Assembly (NCBI RefSeq): GCF_000720175.1 | Contig: NZ_JOIX01000014.1 | Coordinates: 1 to 64,000 of the forward strand | Length of the DNA stretch: 64,000 nt | Direction of reading: 5' to 3' | From: Streptomyces sp. NRRL S-337 | GTDB taxonomy: Bacteria; Actinomycetota; Actinomycetes; Streptomycetales; Streptomycetaceae | Shown here: in pieces, positions 16,511 to 25,565 of the stretch | Layout: each line of letters begins with the position of its first letter | How positions within the stretch are numbered: position 1 is the first letter of the stretch | Notes under the pieces: generated by a model | Databases searched by the model: none | Seen by the model: the letters and a program-made list of their open reading frames with translations, nothing else | What the model was told of the DNA's origin: nothing | Translations under genes and position numbers: made by a program

Positions 16511-17437
16511 ATGGTCCGGAAGCTCGCAGCAGGGCGCCTCTTCGCCCACCTCGCAGCCGTCGCGTTCGTCGGCTGTGTGCTGACCGCCGTCCAGTTCCAG
16601 GCGGCGCTGATCGCGCTCTTCGCCGAGCGCACCGCGGCGCTCGTGGCCGTTCTGGTCGGCGGGCCGGTGCTGGGCATGGCGTCGCTCGCCGCACTCGCCA
16701 CCTCCGTCCGCGCGTTCGTGCCGCTCACCCGCCGAGCGCGCGGACGGTGGGCCTGGGCGGCGGGCGTGTACGCCTGCGGCACGGCGGGGGCGGTAGCAGC
16801 CGTCGCGGCGAACCTGCGCGACGACGGCTTGCACATCACCGTTCTGCTGCATCCCTGGGGCGGCCTCTGGTACGCCTTGGGCGCCGCCTTCTTCCTCCCG
16901 GGTGCCCGGACCCGGCTGGCCGCGCTCGCCGCCGCGGGCCTCCTCGCGGCCGGCGGCTCGTACCTCGCTTGGGAGGCCGCCCAGCCGCCCACGCTCACCG
17001 AGTGGCTCACCGCCAACGGCGTCGACCGCGCCCTGCTGCGGGTCGGTGACCCCCCTTCCGGATACGCGCTGGACGACGTCGGAGCGAGCGAGAGCTCCTT
17101 CGGCGCGACCTACACCCGCCCCGGCGCCCCGGACCTGCACCTCTCCGTGGAACGGATCGGGCACGACACCCGGCGTTCCGATGCGCGCGGCTGTCCCGAC
17201 CCGTTCGGCGAAACGATCCACTGCTCGGACGACGGGGACGGCCGCCAACTGGTCTCCTACGAGGGCGACTACAAGCGGCGGGACCTGCGGTTGCGCCGCA
17301 ACGGGCTGGTCCACACGGTGACCGTCGAGGGCAGCGGCCGCACCGGCCTGGCCGGGGCCCGGCACCTGCTGACGACCCTCAGGCCGGCGACCGATGCCGA
17401 GCTCACCCCGCTCCTCGACCGGCCGATGCGCGACTGA
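16511..17437 (+). CDS. Hypothetical four-helix membrane protein with exported C-terminal domain
   Basis: The 308-aa protein has about four transmembrane helices in residues 1-150 (around 12-36, 43-64, 77-97 and 100-155 including the FFLPG and LAAAGLLAAGGSYLAW segments). A soluble domain of about 150 residues follows, with two Cys (GCPDPFGETIHC) and several acidic stretches. The N-terminus MVRKLAAGRLFAH fits a membrane-inserting start. The Shine-Dalgarno site is weak (ACGAAG). No family name is recognised. It stands alone between a divergent LppU-like gene and a methyltransferase. Confidence 0.65.
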   Translation: MVRKLAAGRLFAHLAAVAFVGCVLTAVQFQAALIALFAERTAALVAVLVGGPVLGMASLAALATSVRAFVPLTRRARGRWAWAAGVYACGTAGAVAAVAANLRDDGLHITVLLHPWGGLWYALGAAFFLPGARTRLAALAAAGLLAAGGSYLAWEAAQPPTLTEWLTANGVDRALLRVGDPPSGYALDDVGASESSFGATYTRPGAPDLHLSVERIGHDTRRSDARGCPDPFGETIHCSDDGDGRQLVSYEGDYKRRDLRLRRNGLVHTVTVEGSGRTGLAGARHLLTTLRPATDAELTPLLDRPMRD

Positions 17438-17604
17438 CGCCCGTACGATCTCGCACCGGTCCGGGACCGGGTCCGAGTCCAAGGCCGAGCCCAAGGCCGA
17501 GCCCGAGTACAAGTCCGCGGCCAGGTCGCGGCCAGACCAGGTCCCCGCCAGGCCAGGCCTCGGAAAATGAGGAGCGCGAGGAAACGGCTCCGCAGTATGG
17601 TCGC

Positions 17605-18357
17605 GTGGTGGATGAACTGAACGATAAGGACGGGTATTTCGGGGAACAGCTCGCCGCGAAGTACGACGCATCCTCGGGCGACATGTTCGCCCCGGACGTC
17701 GTGGCCGAAACGGTCGACGTGCTGGCGGGTCTGGCCGGTGAAGGCCGGGCCCTTGAGCTGGGCATCGGGACGGGGCGGATCGCCCTGCCGCTGGCGCGCC
17801 GCGGGGTTCCGGTGCACGGTATCGACATGTCACGGGCGATGGTCGCGCGGCTGCGGGACAAGCCGGGCGCTGAGGCGATCGACGTGACGATCGGCGACTT
17901 CGCGACGACGCGCGTGCCGGGGACGTTCTCCCTCGCATATCTGGTGTTCAACACGATCATGAATCTGACGACCCAGGCGGCACAGGTGGCATGCTTCCGC
18001 AACGCCGCGGCCCACCTCGAACCGGGCGGCTGTTTCGTCATCGAGGTCGGGGTTCCGGAGCTGAGAAAGCTGCCAGCCGGCCAGAACGTCGTGCCCTTCA
18101 AGGTGAGCCCGACCAGCTGGGCCTTCGATCTCTACGACGTCGCCACCCAGGCCATGAGCTCGAACTACGTCGATGTCGTCGACGGCCGCGGGGAGTACCG
18201 GTCGATCCCCTTCCGGTACGTCTGGCCCGCGGAGCTCGATCTGATGGCTCAGCTGGCGGGGCTGCGGCTGCGCGAGCGGTGGGACGGTTGGGGGAAGGGG
18301 CCCTTCACGAGCGAGAGCCACCAGCACGTCTCCGTATGGGAGAAGCCCGCCGACTGA
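17605..18357 (+). CDS. Class I SAM-dependent methyltransferase
   Basis: This 250-aa protein carries the AdoMet motif I ALELGIGTGRIALPLA (residues about 50-65), motif II VHGIDMS with the ribose-binding Asp, and the following loop IGDFATT. The post-motif region VIEVGVPELRKLP and the C-terminal beta-hairpin FTSESHQHVSVWEKP fit the methyltransferase type 11/25 group. GTG 17605 is used; an ATG at 17597 is in another frame. A run of imperfect 12-bp repeats (17475-17510) lies just upstream. Substrate unknown. Confidence 0.85.
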   Translation: MVDELNDKDGYFGEQLAAKYDASSGDMFAPDVVAETVDVLAGLAGEGRALELGIGTGRIALPLARRGVPVHGIDMSRAMVARLRDKPGAEAIDVTIGDFATTRVPGTFSLAYLVFNTIMNLTTQAAQVACFRNAAAHLEPGGCFVIEVGVPELRKLPAGQNVVPFKVSPTSWAFDLYDVATQAMSSNYVDVVDGRGEYRSIPFRYVWPAELDLMAQLAGLRLRERWDGWGKGPFTSESHQHVSVWEKPAD

Positions 18358-18453
18358 CCGGCAGCCCGCCGACCGACCGCGTACCGACCGCGTGCTTCCC
18401 GTCCCTCGTGCGCTCTGCTCGCCGTCGGCTGGTCGTTTCCCCCGGCCCTCGGC

Positions 18454-18924
18454 TTACCCCCGGTGCCCCGCCTCGCCCCCTCCCTGGTCGGCAGCTTCCG
18501 CCACTTTGGCCAGGTTGCTGAGCATGCGGCGGTGGCGCAGCTGGAGCAGCATGTCGACGCCGGCGTTGTGCAGCCGTCCGCTCGGACCGGTCAGCGGGTG
18601 CTCGTCGGCGATGACCACGGTGTGCTCACCCCAGGGGCGCAGTTCCAGGGCGATGCGTGCGGTGCCGAGCCGTCCGCTGTCGATCTCCAGCTCAAGCCGT
18701 CGTGGTGGCTCGCTGCACCGGACGATGGTCTGGCCGGCGAGTTCCCACGGCCCCAGCCGGAAGGTGTATTCAAGGGCGGAGCCGAGCCGCGGCCAGTTGT
18801 CGTCCTTGGGGCGCGAGCGGACCGTTCCCACCACCCAGTCCTGGTAGCGCGAGCCGTCCGCCAGGACGGCCCATACCGTCTCCCGCCGGGTCCTGATCAG
18901 CTGGTGCCGTAGTGCCATGGGCAC
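18454..18924 (-). CDS. SRPBCC family (START-like) protein
   Basis: This 156-aa protein has the helix-grip pattern of polyketide-cyclase/START-like lipid-binding proteins: ETVWAVLADGSRYQDWVVGT at the front, a central beta-sheet (LEYTFRLGPWELAGQTIVRC, RLELEIDSGRL, RIALELRPWGEHTVVIADEHP) and a long C-terminal helix ending before a Gly-rich tail. GTG 18924 is favoured by GAGG 7 nt upstream; ATG 18918 is the alternative. Typical members bind hydrophobic ligands. No operon partner. Confidence 0.8.
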   Translation of the reverse strand: MPMALRHQLIRTRRETVWAVLADGSRYQDWVVGTVRSRPKDDNWPRLGSALEYTFRLGPWELAGQTIVRCSEPPRRLELEIDSGRLGTARIALELRPWGEHTVVIADEHPLTGPSGRLHNAGVDMLLQLRHRRMLSNLAKVAEAADQGGGEAGHRG

Positions 18925-19345
18925 GCCACCGCCTCACCGTGTGCCTTGGCGTTCAGCCTAGGGCGCTGCGCTGTGGTTGGCAGGTGCAGGAATGCCCTCC
19001 CTCGGACGGCACACGGTCGGTGAGCGTGCCGATGCGCTCTGCTCCTGCGGGCCGTGGTGGGTGTGAGTCCTGCGGCATGTGGGGGGTGCGAGCAGCAGGA
19101 GTCGGGTTCAACGGGGGTCGCGAGCACAGCCGGGTGTCCGCAAGACGCCGCACTGCGGGACAAAACCCGTCAGGAAGCGGTCCGATTCGTAAATTCGCAG
19201 TTTCTTGCTTGTTGAACATCTGTCAATCGATCTCAACTCGTGGCAATCTTCGGTCGATTCACTCCTCCACCGGGCACCCCACCCCTCGGCTGCCCGGCCC
19301 CACCTCTTGGGCCGCGACCCCGCGGCCCTCACAAGGGAGACCGAG
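18925..19345. other. Divergent intergenic region upstream of the M4 protease
   Basis: This stretch of about 420 nt between the SRPBCC gene and the protease has no credible gene. It is AT-richer near 19180-19260, where the protease promoter presumably lies (TTGAACA at about 19211 could be a -35 element). No clear operator was seen. Confidence 0.5.
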
Positions 19346-20965
19346 TTGAGACGGACTTCGTCCACCCCCCGCAAGAACACCCTGCGCGCTGCCGCCCTGG
19401 TCGCCTCCGCCGCGATGGTCGCGGTCGGCGTCCAGGCCGGATCGGCCAGTGCGCAGGCGGACCGCGCGACCGGCGCGTCGGCGGCCCAACTCTCCGCAGC
19501 GCAGCGGGTATCCGCGTTGCAGGAGGCGCAGAGCAGCGCCTCCACGATCGCCGCCAAGATCGGCCTTGGCGCGAAGGAGAAGCTCGTCGTCCGGGACGTC
19601 ATCAAGGACGCGAACGGCACGGTGCACACCCGCTACGACCGTACCTACGCCGGCCTGCCCGTTCTGGGCGGTGACCTGGTGGTGCACCAGACCAAGAACG
19701 GCACCCGCAGCGTCACCAAGGCGACCAAGGCCCGGATATCCGTGGCCAGTACGACCGCCGCGCTCGCCCCCTCCACCGCGAAGAAGAGCGCCCTCAGCGC
19801 TGCCGCGGCGAAGAAGGACACCAGGACCGGCACCTCCGGCACGCCGCGCAAGGTGATCTGGGCCGCCTCGGGCAAGCCGGTCCTCGCGTACGAGACCGTC
19901 GTCACCGGCACCCAGAAGGACGGCACCCCCAGCGCCCTGCACGTCATCACGGACGCGGCCACCGGCAAGAAGCTGTTCGAGGACGAGGCGATCGAGACCG
20001 GCACCGGGACCAGCACCTACAGCGGCAACGTCCCGCTGACCACAACGAAGAGCGGGACGGCGTACCAGCTCACCGATGGCGCCCGCGGCGGCCACAAGAC
20101 GTACGACCTCAACCAGAAGACGTCCGGCACCGGGACGCTGTTCACCGACGCGGACGACGTGTGGGGCGGCGGCCGGCAGACCGCCGGCGTCGACGCCCAC
20201 TACGGTGCGGCGGTCACCTGGGACTTCTACAAGAACACCTTCGGCCGCAACGGCATCCGCAACGACGGCAAGGGCGCGTACTCCCGCGTCCACTACGGCA
20301 ACAGCTACGTCAACGCCTTCTGGGACGACGGCTGCTTCTGCATGACGTACGGCGACGGCAGCGGCAACAGTCACCCGCTGACCTCCCTCGACGTGGCCGC
20401 CCACGAGATGAGCCACGGCGTCACCGCGGCCACCGCCGGCCTCAACTACAGCGGTGAGTCCGGCGGCCTCAACGAGGCGACGTCCGACATCTTCGGCACC
20501 TCGGCCGAGTTCTACGCCAAGAACGCCGCCGACCCGGGCGACTACCTCATCGGCGAGAAGATCGACATCAACGGTGACGGCACCCCGCTGCGCTACATGG
20601 ACAAGCCCAGCAAGGACGGCGGCTCGGCGGACTACTGGTCGAGCACGGTCGGCAACAAGGACGTGCACTACTCGTCCGGCGTCGCCAACCACTTCTTCTA
20701 CCTGCTCTCCGAGGGCAGCGGCGCCAAGACCATCAACGGCGTCAGCTACAACAGCCCCACCGTCGACGGCTCCAAGGTCACCGGCATCGGCCGGGACAAG
20801 GCCGAGAAGATCTGGTACAAGGCCCTCACCACGTACATGACCTCCACCACCAACTACAAGGCCGCGCGCGCCGCGACCCTGAAGGCGGCGGGTGACCTGT
20901 ACGGCACGACCGGCGCCGAGTACAAGGCAGTGGGCGCCGCCTGGGCGGGCGTGAACGTGAAGTAG
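19346..20965 (+). CDS. Secreted M4-family (thermolysin-like) metallopeptidase
   Basis: The 539-aa preproenzyme starts at TTG 19346, preceded by AAGGGAG. A signal peptide spans residues 1-36 (RKNTLRAAALVASAAMV, cleavage after ASA). Residues 37 to about 200 form the FTP/PepSY propeptide, and the catalytic domain follows. Zinc ligands are His353 and His357 in HEMSH and Glu377 in GLNEATSD; the downstream GSADYWSS and GVANHFFYLLSEG segments are typical M4. It should be a neutral protease released to feed on protein. Starting further upstream would bury the signal peptide, so that was rejected. Confidence 0.94.
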   Translation: MRRTSSTPRKNTLRAAALVASAAMVAVGVQAGSASAQADRATGASAAQLSAAQRVSALQEAQSSASTIAAKIGLGAKEKLVVRDVIKDANGTVHTRYDRTYAGLPVLGGDLVVHQTKNGTRSVTKATKARISVASTTAALAPSTAKKSALSAAAAKKDTRTGTSGTPRKVIWAASGKPVLAYETVVTGTQKDGTPSALHVITDAATGKKLFEDEAIETGTGTSTYSGNVPLTTTKSGTAYQLTDGARGGHKTYDLNQKTSGTGTLFTDADDVWGGGRQTAGVDAHYGAAVTWDFYKNTFGRNGIRNDGKGAYSRVHYGNSYVNAFWDDGCFCMTYGDGSGNSHPLTSLDVAAHEMSHGVTAATAGLNYSGESGGLNEATSDIFGTSAEFYAKNAADPGDYLIGEKIDINGDGTPLRYMDKPSKDGGSADYWSSTVGNKDVHYSSGVANHFFYLLSEGSGAKTINGVSYNSPTVDGSKVTGIGRDKAEKIWYKALTTYMTSTTNYKAARAATLKAAGDLYGTTGAEYKAVGAAWAGVNVK

Positions 20966-21300
20966 TCCCCAGCCGGCTCACGGCACGGGGCACCAGGCAC
21001 CGGGGCGTCCCGGCACCGCGCGGACATCGATGGGCAGGACGGACATCGAGGTCGGCGTCGGTGCCGGGACGCTTTTCTTCTGTGCGGCGAATGCCGTCAG
21101 CGGCCGGTGGCATGGCGTGGATGGCGGCGCGCCGACCGTTCGTTCCCCCGGCGGTAGTTGCCCCTCCACCGGGCCATCACCTGGGCGTCGCCGGACGTCA
21201 CTTCGCGCAGGAACCACCCGGCCCGATCGCCATCGTGGCCGCCATCGTGGCCTCCCCCACCGACCTCGCGCGACCTGATTCCGTCCCGGATCCAGGCATC
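20966..21300. other. Intergenic region after the M4 protease
   Basis: The gap between the protease stop and the operators at 21301 holds the long-arm terminator described separately and about 220 nt with no supportable gene. The short frames through it carry Arg/Pro-rich shadow translations only. Confidence 0.5.
21005..21079 (+). terminator. Stem-loop followed by T-tract after the M4 protease
   Basis: A perfect 14-bp inverted repeat (21005-21018 against 21059-21072, GCGTCCCGGCACCG and its complement) is followed directly by TTTTCTTC. The 40-nt loop is long, but the T-run supports rho-independent termination of the protease transcript. Confidence 0.65.
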
Positions 21301-21346
21301 GTCAACCACGGGTTGACACTCTCCCTGCTGTCAACCTACGGTTGTC
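21301..21346 (+). promoter_or_regulatory. Twin palindromic operators overlapping a promoter; probable leaderless start
   Basis: GTCAACC-acg-GGTTGAC at 21301-21317 is a perfect palindrome with a 3-nt centre. GTCAACC-tac-GGTTGTC at 21330-21346 is nearly perfect. The centres are 29 bp apart. TTGACA (21313-21318) lies in the first and TACGGT (21337-21342) in the second, an 18-bp spaced -35/-10 pair. Transcription would begin at about 21349, exactly the ATG of the downstream gene, which has no ribosome-binding site. The downstream protein has an HTH, so autoregulation is plausible. Confidence 0.7.
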
Positions 21347-21348
21347 AC

Positions 21349-22113
21349 ATGACGAATCCAGGCGGACCCACCCATCCCGTACGCCTCGACGACCTGATCG
21401 AGGCCATCAAGAAGGCCCACCCAGACGCCCTCGACCAGCTCACCGACGCGGTGATCGCCGCTGACCACCTCGGCGACATCGCCGATCACCTCATCGGCCA
21501 CTTCGTGGACCAGGCCCGGCGTTCCGGAGCCAGCTGGACGGACATCGGCAAGAGCATGGGCGTCACCCGCCAGGCCGCCCAGAAGCGGTTCGTGCCGAAG
21601 ACGTCGGGCGACTCGGACCTCGATCCGAGCCAGGGCTTCAGCCGGTACACCCCGCGGGCGAGGAGCGTGGTGGTGGCCTCACAGAAGGAGGCCCATGCGG
21701 CGGGCAACGGTGAGATCGGCACCGTGCACCTCATCCTCGGGCTGCTCGCCGAACCCGATGCGCTCGCGGGGAAGATGATCCTTGAGCAGGACGTGTCGCT
21801 GGACGCCGTCCGGGAGGCGGCGACGGCGGCCCTGCCTCCCTCCGGGGGGCCGGTCCCCGCGCTCATCCCGTTCGACGCCGACGCGAAGAAGGTCCTCGAA
21901 CTCACCTTCCGCGAGGCCCTGCGTCTGGGCCACAACTACATCGGCACCGAACACATCCTGCTGGCACTCCTGGAGCACGAGAACGGCTCGGGGGTGCTCA
22001 CCGACACGGGCCTCAGCAAGGCCGCGACGCAGGAGCACGTGGAGGCCGCCCTGGCGGTGCTCAACGGGGCGCAGGGAGCACCGGCGGACGAGCAGGGGAA
22101 GGCGGACGGCTAG
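21349..22113 (+). CDS. HTH plus Clp-N double-domain protein
   Basis: This 254-aa protein has an N-terminal helical region, then a helix-turn-helix-like segment SWTDIGKSMGVTRQAAQKRF (62-81). After that come two Clp N-terminal repeats, YTPRARSVVVASQKEAHAAG...GTVHLILGLL and FDADAKKVLELTFREALRLG...GTEHILLALL (about 98-240). There is no AAA+ ATPase domain, so it is not a ClpA/C unfoldase. It could bind Clp substrates or adaptors, or act as a regulator responding to protein damage. The start is fixed by the two palindromes ending 3 nt before the ATG. The gene ends 145 nt before the permease stop, with a terminator between them. Confidence 0.85.
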   Translation: MTNPGGPTHPVRLDDLIEAIKKAHPDALDQLTDAVIAADHLGDIADHLIGHFVDQARRSGASWTDIGKSMGVTRQAAQKRFVPKTSGDSDLDPSQGFSRYTPRARSVVVASQKEAHAAGNGEIGTVHLILGLLAEPDALAGKMILEQDVSLDAVREAATAALPPSGGPVPALIPFDADAKKVLELTFREALRLGHNYIGTEHILLALLEHENGSGVLTDTGLSKAATQEHVEAALAVLNGAQGAPADEQGKADG

Positions 22114-22187
22114 CGGGATCCAGGCCCCAGCAGCCTGACCCGAGAAAACAGAGGCCCACGCGAAAGCCGCCAGAGGCCCATGCGAAG

Positions 22188-22227
22188 GCCGATGGGCCCG
22201 GCCGGAAAACCGGCCGGGCCCATCGGC
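22188..22227. terminator. Bidirectional hairpin terminator
   Basis: A perfect 18-bp stem (22188-22205 with 22210-22227) closes a four-base AAAA loop. It lies between two convergent genes, the Clp-N protein and the permease, and should stop both transcripts. There is no T-run, as is common in Streptomyces. Confidence 0.85.
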
Positions 22228-22258
22228 TCCTGTCGTGCAGGCGGAGGGTCGAGTGCGG

Positions 22259-23896
22259 TCAGTGGCCGCCCTCGTCCACGACTGCGACCTCCTCGATGTT
22301 CTGCTCAATGGCCTCGGTCGAGACCGCGGTGCTGCGGGCCCAGTAGTAGATGCCCAGCGCGAACACCGTGACGAGCACCATGTCCCACCACAGCGGGATG
22401 TGGCCCTGTCCGCCGAAGCCGCCCTGCCAGGCGATGAGGCCCATGCCGATCAGGTACACCGGCAGCCACTGGGCGGCCTTCCAGTCCAGCCGGGGCGCGT
22501 TCGGCAGCTGCTTCTTCGTCGCGTACCAGGCGTAGCTGCCGAGCAGCACGTACCCGAGGATGATCGCCCAGCCGAGCCGCTGCAGGGTGGTCCAGCCGGC
22601 CCAGTAGATGATCAGGCTGGCCACGACGAAGGACAGCGGCGAGATGATGTTGCCGCCGGGCAGGCGGTACGGACGCTCGCGGTTCGGCAGACGGTCGCGG
22701 AACACGCCGAACGCGAGCGGGGCGCCGGCGTACATCAGGACGCTCGCCGAGGTGATGAAGGAGACCAGCTCCTGCCAGCTCGGGAACGGCAGGAAGCAGA
22801 TCACACCGGTCAGGAAGGAGATGATCAGGCCGAACCACGGCACACCGCGCTTGTCGATCCGCTCGAACAGCCTGGGGGCGTAGCCGTTCTTGCTCAGGCC
22901 GTAGGAGATGCGCGAGGTGGAGGTGGTGTAGATGAGGCCGGTGCCGCCGGGGGACACGATGGCGTCCGCGTACAGGACCCAGCCGAGCCAGCCCAGGCCG
23001 ATCACGGTGGCCAGACCGGCCCACGGGCCGCTGATGCCGACGTAGTCCAGCTTGGCCCAGCCGTGCGCGAAGGAGGCCAGCGGCAGCGCGCCGATGTAGA
23101 CCACCTGCAGGAGCGTGTAGATGACGGCGCCGATCACGACCGAACCGATCGTGGCGCGCGGCAGGTCACGCTTGGGGTTGCGGCTCTCGCCGGCCAGCTG
23201 GATGGCCTGCTCGAAGCCGAGCAGCGCGAAGATGATGCCGCTGGTGCTGATGGCGCTGAGCACGCCCTTGGCGCCGAACGGCGCGAAGCCGTGCGAGGTG
23301 AAGTTGTGCGGGTGGAAGTTGGTCGCCGCGATGACGAAGATCGCCCCGAGGGGTACGGCGATCTTCCACCAGGTGGCGGCGCTGTTGGTGTGGGCGAGGA
23401 CCTTCACACCCAGGAAGTTCACCGCGACGAAGATCGCCATCAGGACGACGGCCACGATGAAACCGCTGGTGGTGAGGGTGCCATTGGCATGCAGGAAGCC
23501 CTGGGCCCACGACCAGTGACCGGCGTAACCGATCATGGCCTCGACCTCGATGGGCGCCACGGTCGCGGCCTGGAGCCAGGAGAACCAGCCGAACGACATG
23601 CCCGCCAGGCCGCCGAAGGCGTAGTGCGGATACCGCGCCGTGCCGCCGGCCACCGGGAACAGTCCGCCGAGTTCGGCGTGCACCAGGGCCAGGAGCACGA
23701 TCGCGACCGCGCCGATGCTCCAGGAGATGATCGCGGCCGGGCCCGCAACGACCACGGCCTTCTGGGCTCCGTACAGCCAACCGGAGCCGATGATCGAACC
23801 GACCGAGGCCCACATCAGGCCGATCAGTCCCACGTCCCTGCGGAGGGAGCCCGGATCGCGTGTCTTCAGGGGAGCGATCTGGTCAACGCTTGCCAT
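22259..23896 (-). CDS. APC-superfamily amino-acid permease
   Basis: This 545-aa protein has about twelve transmembrane helices. It opens with the APC signature GLIGLMWASVGSIIGSGWLYG, has ELGGLFPVAGGTARYP in helix 3 and GFEQAIQLAGESRNPKRDLP in the conserved helix 6-loop region. ATG 23896 with AAAGG upstream is chosen; the frame continues upstream without a site. The substrate is most likely an amino acid or amine, imported by H+ symport. It is monocistronic and convergent to the Clp-N gene. Confidence 0.88.
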   Translation of the reverse strand: MASVDQIAPLKTRDPGSLRRDVGLIGLMWASVGSIIGSGWLYGAQKAVVVAGPAAIISWSIGAVAIVLLALVHAELGGLFPVAGGTARYPHYAFGGLAGMSFGWFSWLQAATVAPIEVEAMIGYAGHWSWAQGFLHANGTLTTSGFIVAVVLMAIFVAVNFLGVKVLAHTNSAATWWKIAVPLGAIFVIAATNFHPHNFTSHGFAPFGAKGVLSAISTSGIIFALLGFEQAIQLAGESRNPKRDLPRATIGSVVIGAVIYTLLQVVYIGALPLASFAHGWAKLDYVGISGPWAGLATVIGLGWLGWVLYADAIVSPGGTGLIYTTSTSRISYGLSKNGYAPRLFERIDKRGVPWFGLIISFLTGVICFLPFPSWQELVSFITSASVLMYAGAPLAFGVFRDRLPNRERPYRLPGGNIISPLSFVVASLIIYWAGWTTLQRLGWAIILGYVLLGSYAWYATKKQLPNAPRLDWKAAQWLPVYLIGMGLIAWQGGFGGQGHIPLWWDMVLVTVFALGIYYWARSTAVSTEAIEQNIEEVAVVDEGGH

Positions 23897-24701
23897 AGGA
23901 GGCCTTTCAAGACAGGGCTGGCCGAAAAGTTGCCTCAGATTAGAGAGCATTCAGAGCCCTGCAAAGAGCCGTTGACTGAATAGTTACATTCGGCGGAAAT
24001 GCGTGCCCAATACAGAGATTTGGCGTCGGGCCATTCGGGCCGCCCCAGGGCGCCCAGTTGAGCCTCACAGCGCCCCCTGCACGCCGGAGAGCCACCGACC
24101 GATTACTCGTACGGGCCGGAAATTCCAGAATTCGAGTTGGCGAAAATTTGAACATTCACGGCGGATAAATTGGCCTGGCGGGTATTGCCCAGGGCCGGCT
24201 TTCGGGGTAGTTGCACGGGACGGGAGTGGCGAGGTCGGCCCGTCGGGGATGCGACTCGGACGGGCAGTCCGGTCGGCCCTGGCGATCCTCACCGCAAGCG
24301 ATCACGATATGGCACCCCGACCAAATGCCGACCCCCAACACCCTTACGCATTCGGCAAGTTGCGGCATGGCGCGCCCACAGCTCCACGAAAAGACAGCAC
24401 GCCCACACCGCTGGCCACCACCCGGACACTCCTCGTGGCCGGACTCGGCTGCCCGTCCTGAGGCTGGTTGCCGCCATGAACCACACTTTGTCCGCTTTAG
24501 GTATTGCCTAGGGGACTCGTACACCTCAGTGTCGATTCGGTCAGCCGTTGATCACGTCCCGGGAGGGCGGCGATCAGCAGCCACCGTGCCCAGCGCTCCC
24601 CCACCGGCACGCCAACGGCACCCCTGAGGCAGGGGACGCATCCGGGCCGCCCGCGCCGCTGACATCAAGCGCTCACATCCAGCCAAGGCAAGGTCCTCAC
24701 G
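23897..24701. other. 805-nt intergenic region without a recognised gene
   Basis: Base composition is lower in GC than the flanks, especially 23930-24180. No frame shows Streptomyces-like codon use over a useful length, and short frames on both strands (for example 24003-24461 and 24156-24524) translate to Arg/Pro/Gly mixtures with no recognisable domain. The region must contain the promoters of the divergent permease and YqcI/YcgG genes. A decayed gene cannot be excluded. Confidence 0.5.
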
Positions 24702-25454
24702 ATGACTGAACCCGATACCGCCGTGCGCAGCACCGCAGCCGTACGCGGCCAACTGGACCGCTTCATTCAAACCCGGGAGTTCAGCTGCCTGGGCGCCCGC
24801 GCCGCACTCAAACGCGACACCATCACGCACCGGCACTACCGAAGAATGGGCGACGAAAGGTCGGCCCGGGAGAATTACCGCGACCTCCTTGAATACGTGG
24901 AGGCCGTGCGGCCCCTGCTGTCGGACCAGAGCTTTCGTACGTTCGTCGCGACGTTCGACGAGCCGGGGGCCGTCGACGAGCTCACCTACGAGGGGCTCAT
25001 ATGGCGACATCTCCAGCTCATGCATGACCTGGACAGCCGGACCTTCGGCCTGGACAAGGGCGCCTCGTCCGATCCCCGCACACCGAACTTCGGATTTCAC
25101 ACGGGCGGTCACGCGTTCTTCGTCGTGGGAATGCACCCGGGCGCGTCCAGGGCGAGCCGTCGCTTCTCGACGTCGGCGATCGCTTTCAACTCCCTGGCGC
25201 AGTTCATGCTTCTCGGTGAGAAGTTCTACTCGATGCAGGGCGCCATTCGCCGACGTGAGACCACGAACAACGGTTCCGTCAATCCGAGCTTCACCGTGTA
25301 TGAATACGAGCAGCCCGCACGGCACTTCTCCGGCCGGTTCACGGAGGAGGACTGGACGTGTCCGTACACCTCGCGGCACGAAGCGGCGACCGAGGACTTC
25401 ACCGAGGGGCTGCTCCGGCATGGGGTCCAGCACGGGGCCCCTCACGGACGATGA
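24702..25454 (+). CDS. YqcI/YcgG family protein (putative haem-dependent N-hydroxylase family)
   Basis: This 250-aa soluble protein shows the family's landmarks: FGFHTGGHAFFVVGMHPGAS followed by RASRRF, a QFMLLGEKFYSMQGAIRRRE helix, then NPSF and YEYEQPARHFSGRF near the C-terminus. Family members such as DcsA (D-cycloserine pathway) and GntA (guanitoxin pathway) are haem proteins that N-hydroxylate guanidino groups of arginine derivatives. No companion biosynthetic genes lie beside this one, so it may serve another N-oxygenation. The ATG has a weak AAGG site. Confidence 0.75.
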   Translation: MTEPDTAVRSTAAVRGQLDRFIQTREFSCLGARAALKRDTITHRHYRRMGDERSARENYRDLLEYVEAVRPLLSDQSFRTFVATFDEPGAVDELTYEGLIWRHLQLMHDLDSRTFGLDKGASSDPRTPNFGFHTGGHAFFVVGMHPGASRASRRFSTSAIAFNSLAQFMLLGEKFYSMQGAIRRRETTNNGSVNPSFTVYEYEQPARHFSGRFTEEDWTCPYTSRHEAATEDFTEGLLRHGVQHGAPHGR

Positions 25455-25565
25455 GCCAGGAGGAGGGCCGACAAGGCACTCCTCACCACAGTCCGGCGTC
25501 GACGCGTAGAGTCCCGGCCGGTAAGAGATCTTGGAAGCCGCACGTCAGAGAGCGGGAAGCACACC

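Noticed and set aside
17475..17510. 12-bp repeat run upstream of the methyltransferase as a regulatory element
   Set aside because: Only two good copies plus a partial third; it looks like low-complexity, codon-like GC-rich sequence and no symmetric site is present.
19205..19345. Upstream start of the M4 protease at 19205
   Set aside because: It would place 47 residues before the signal peptide and block export; TTG 19346 has a good Shine-Dalgarno site.
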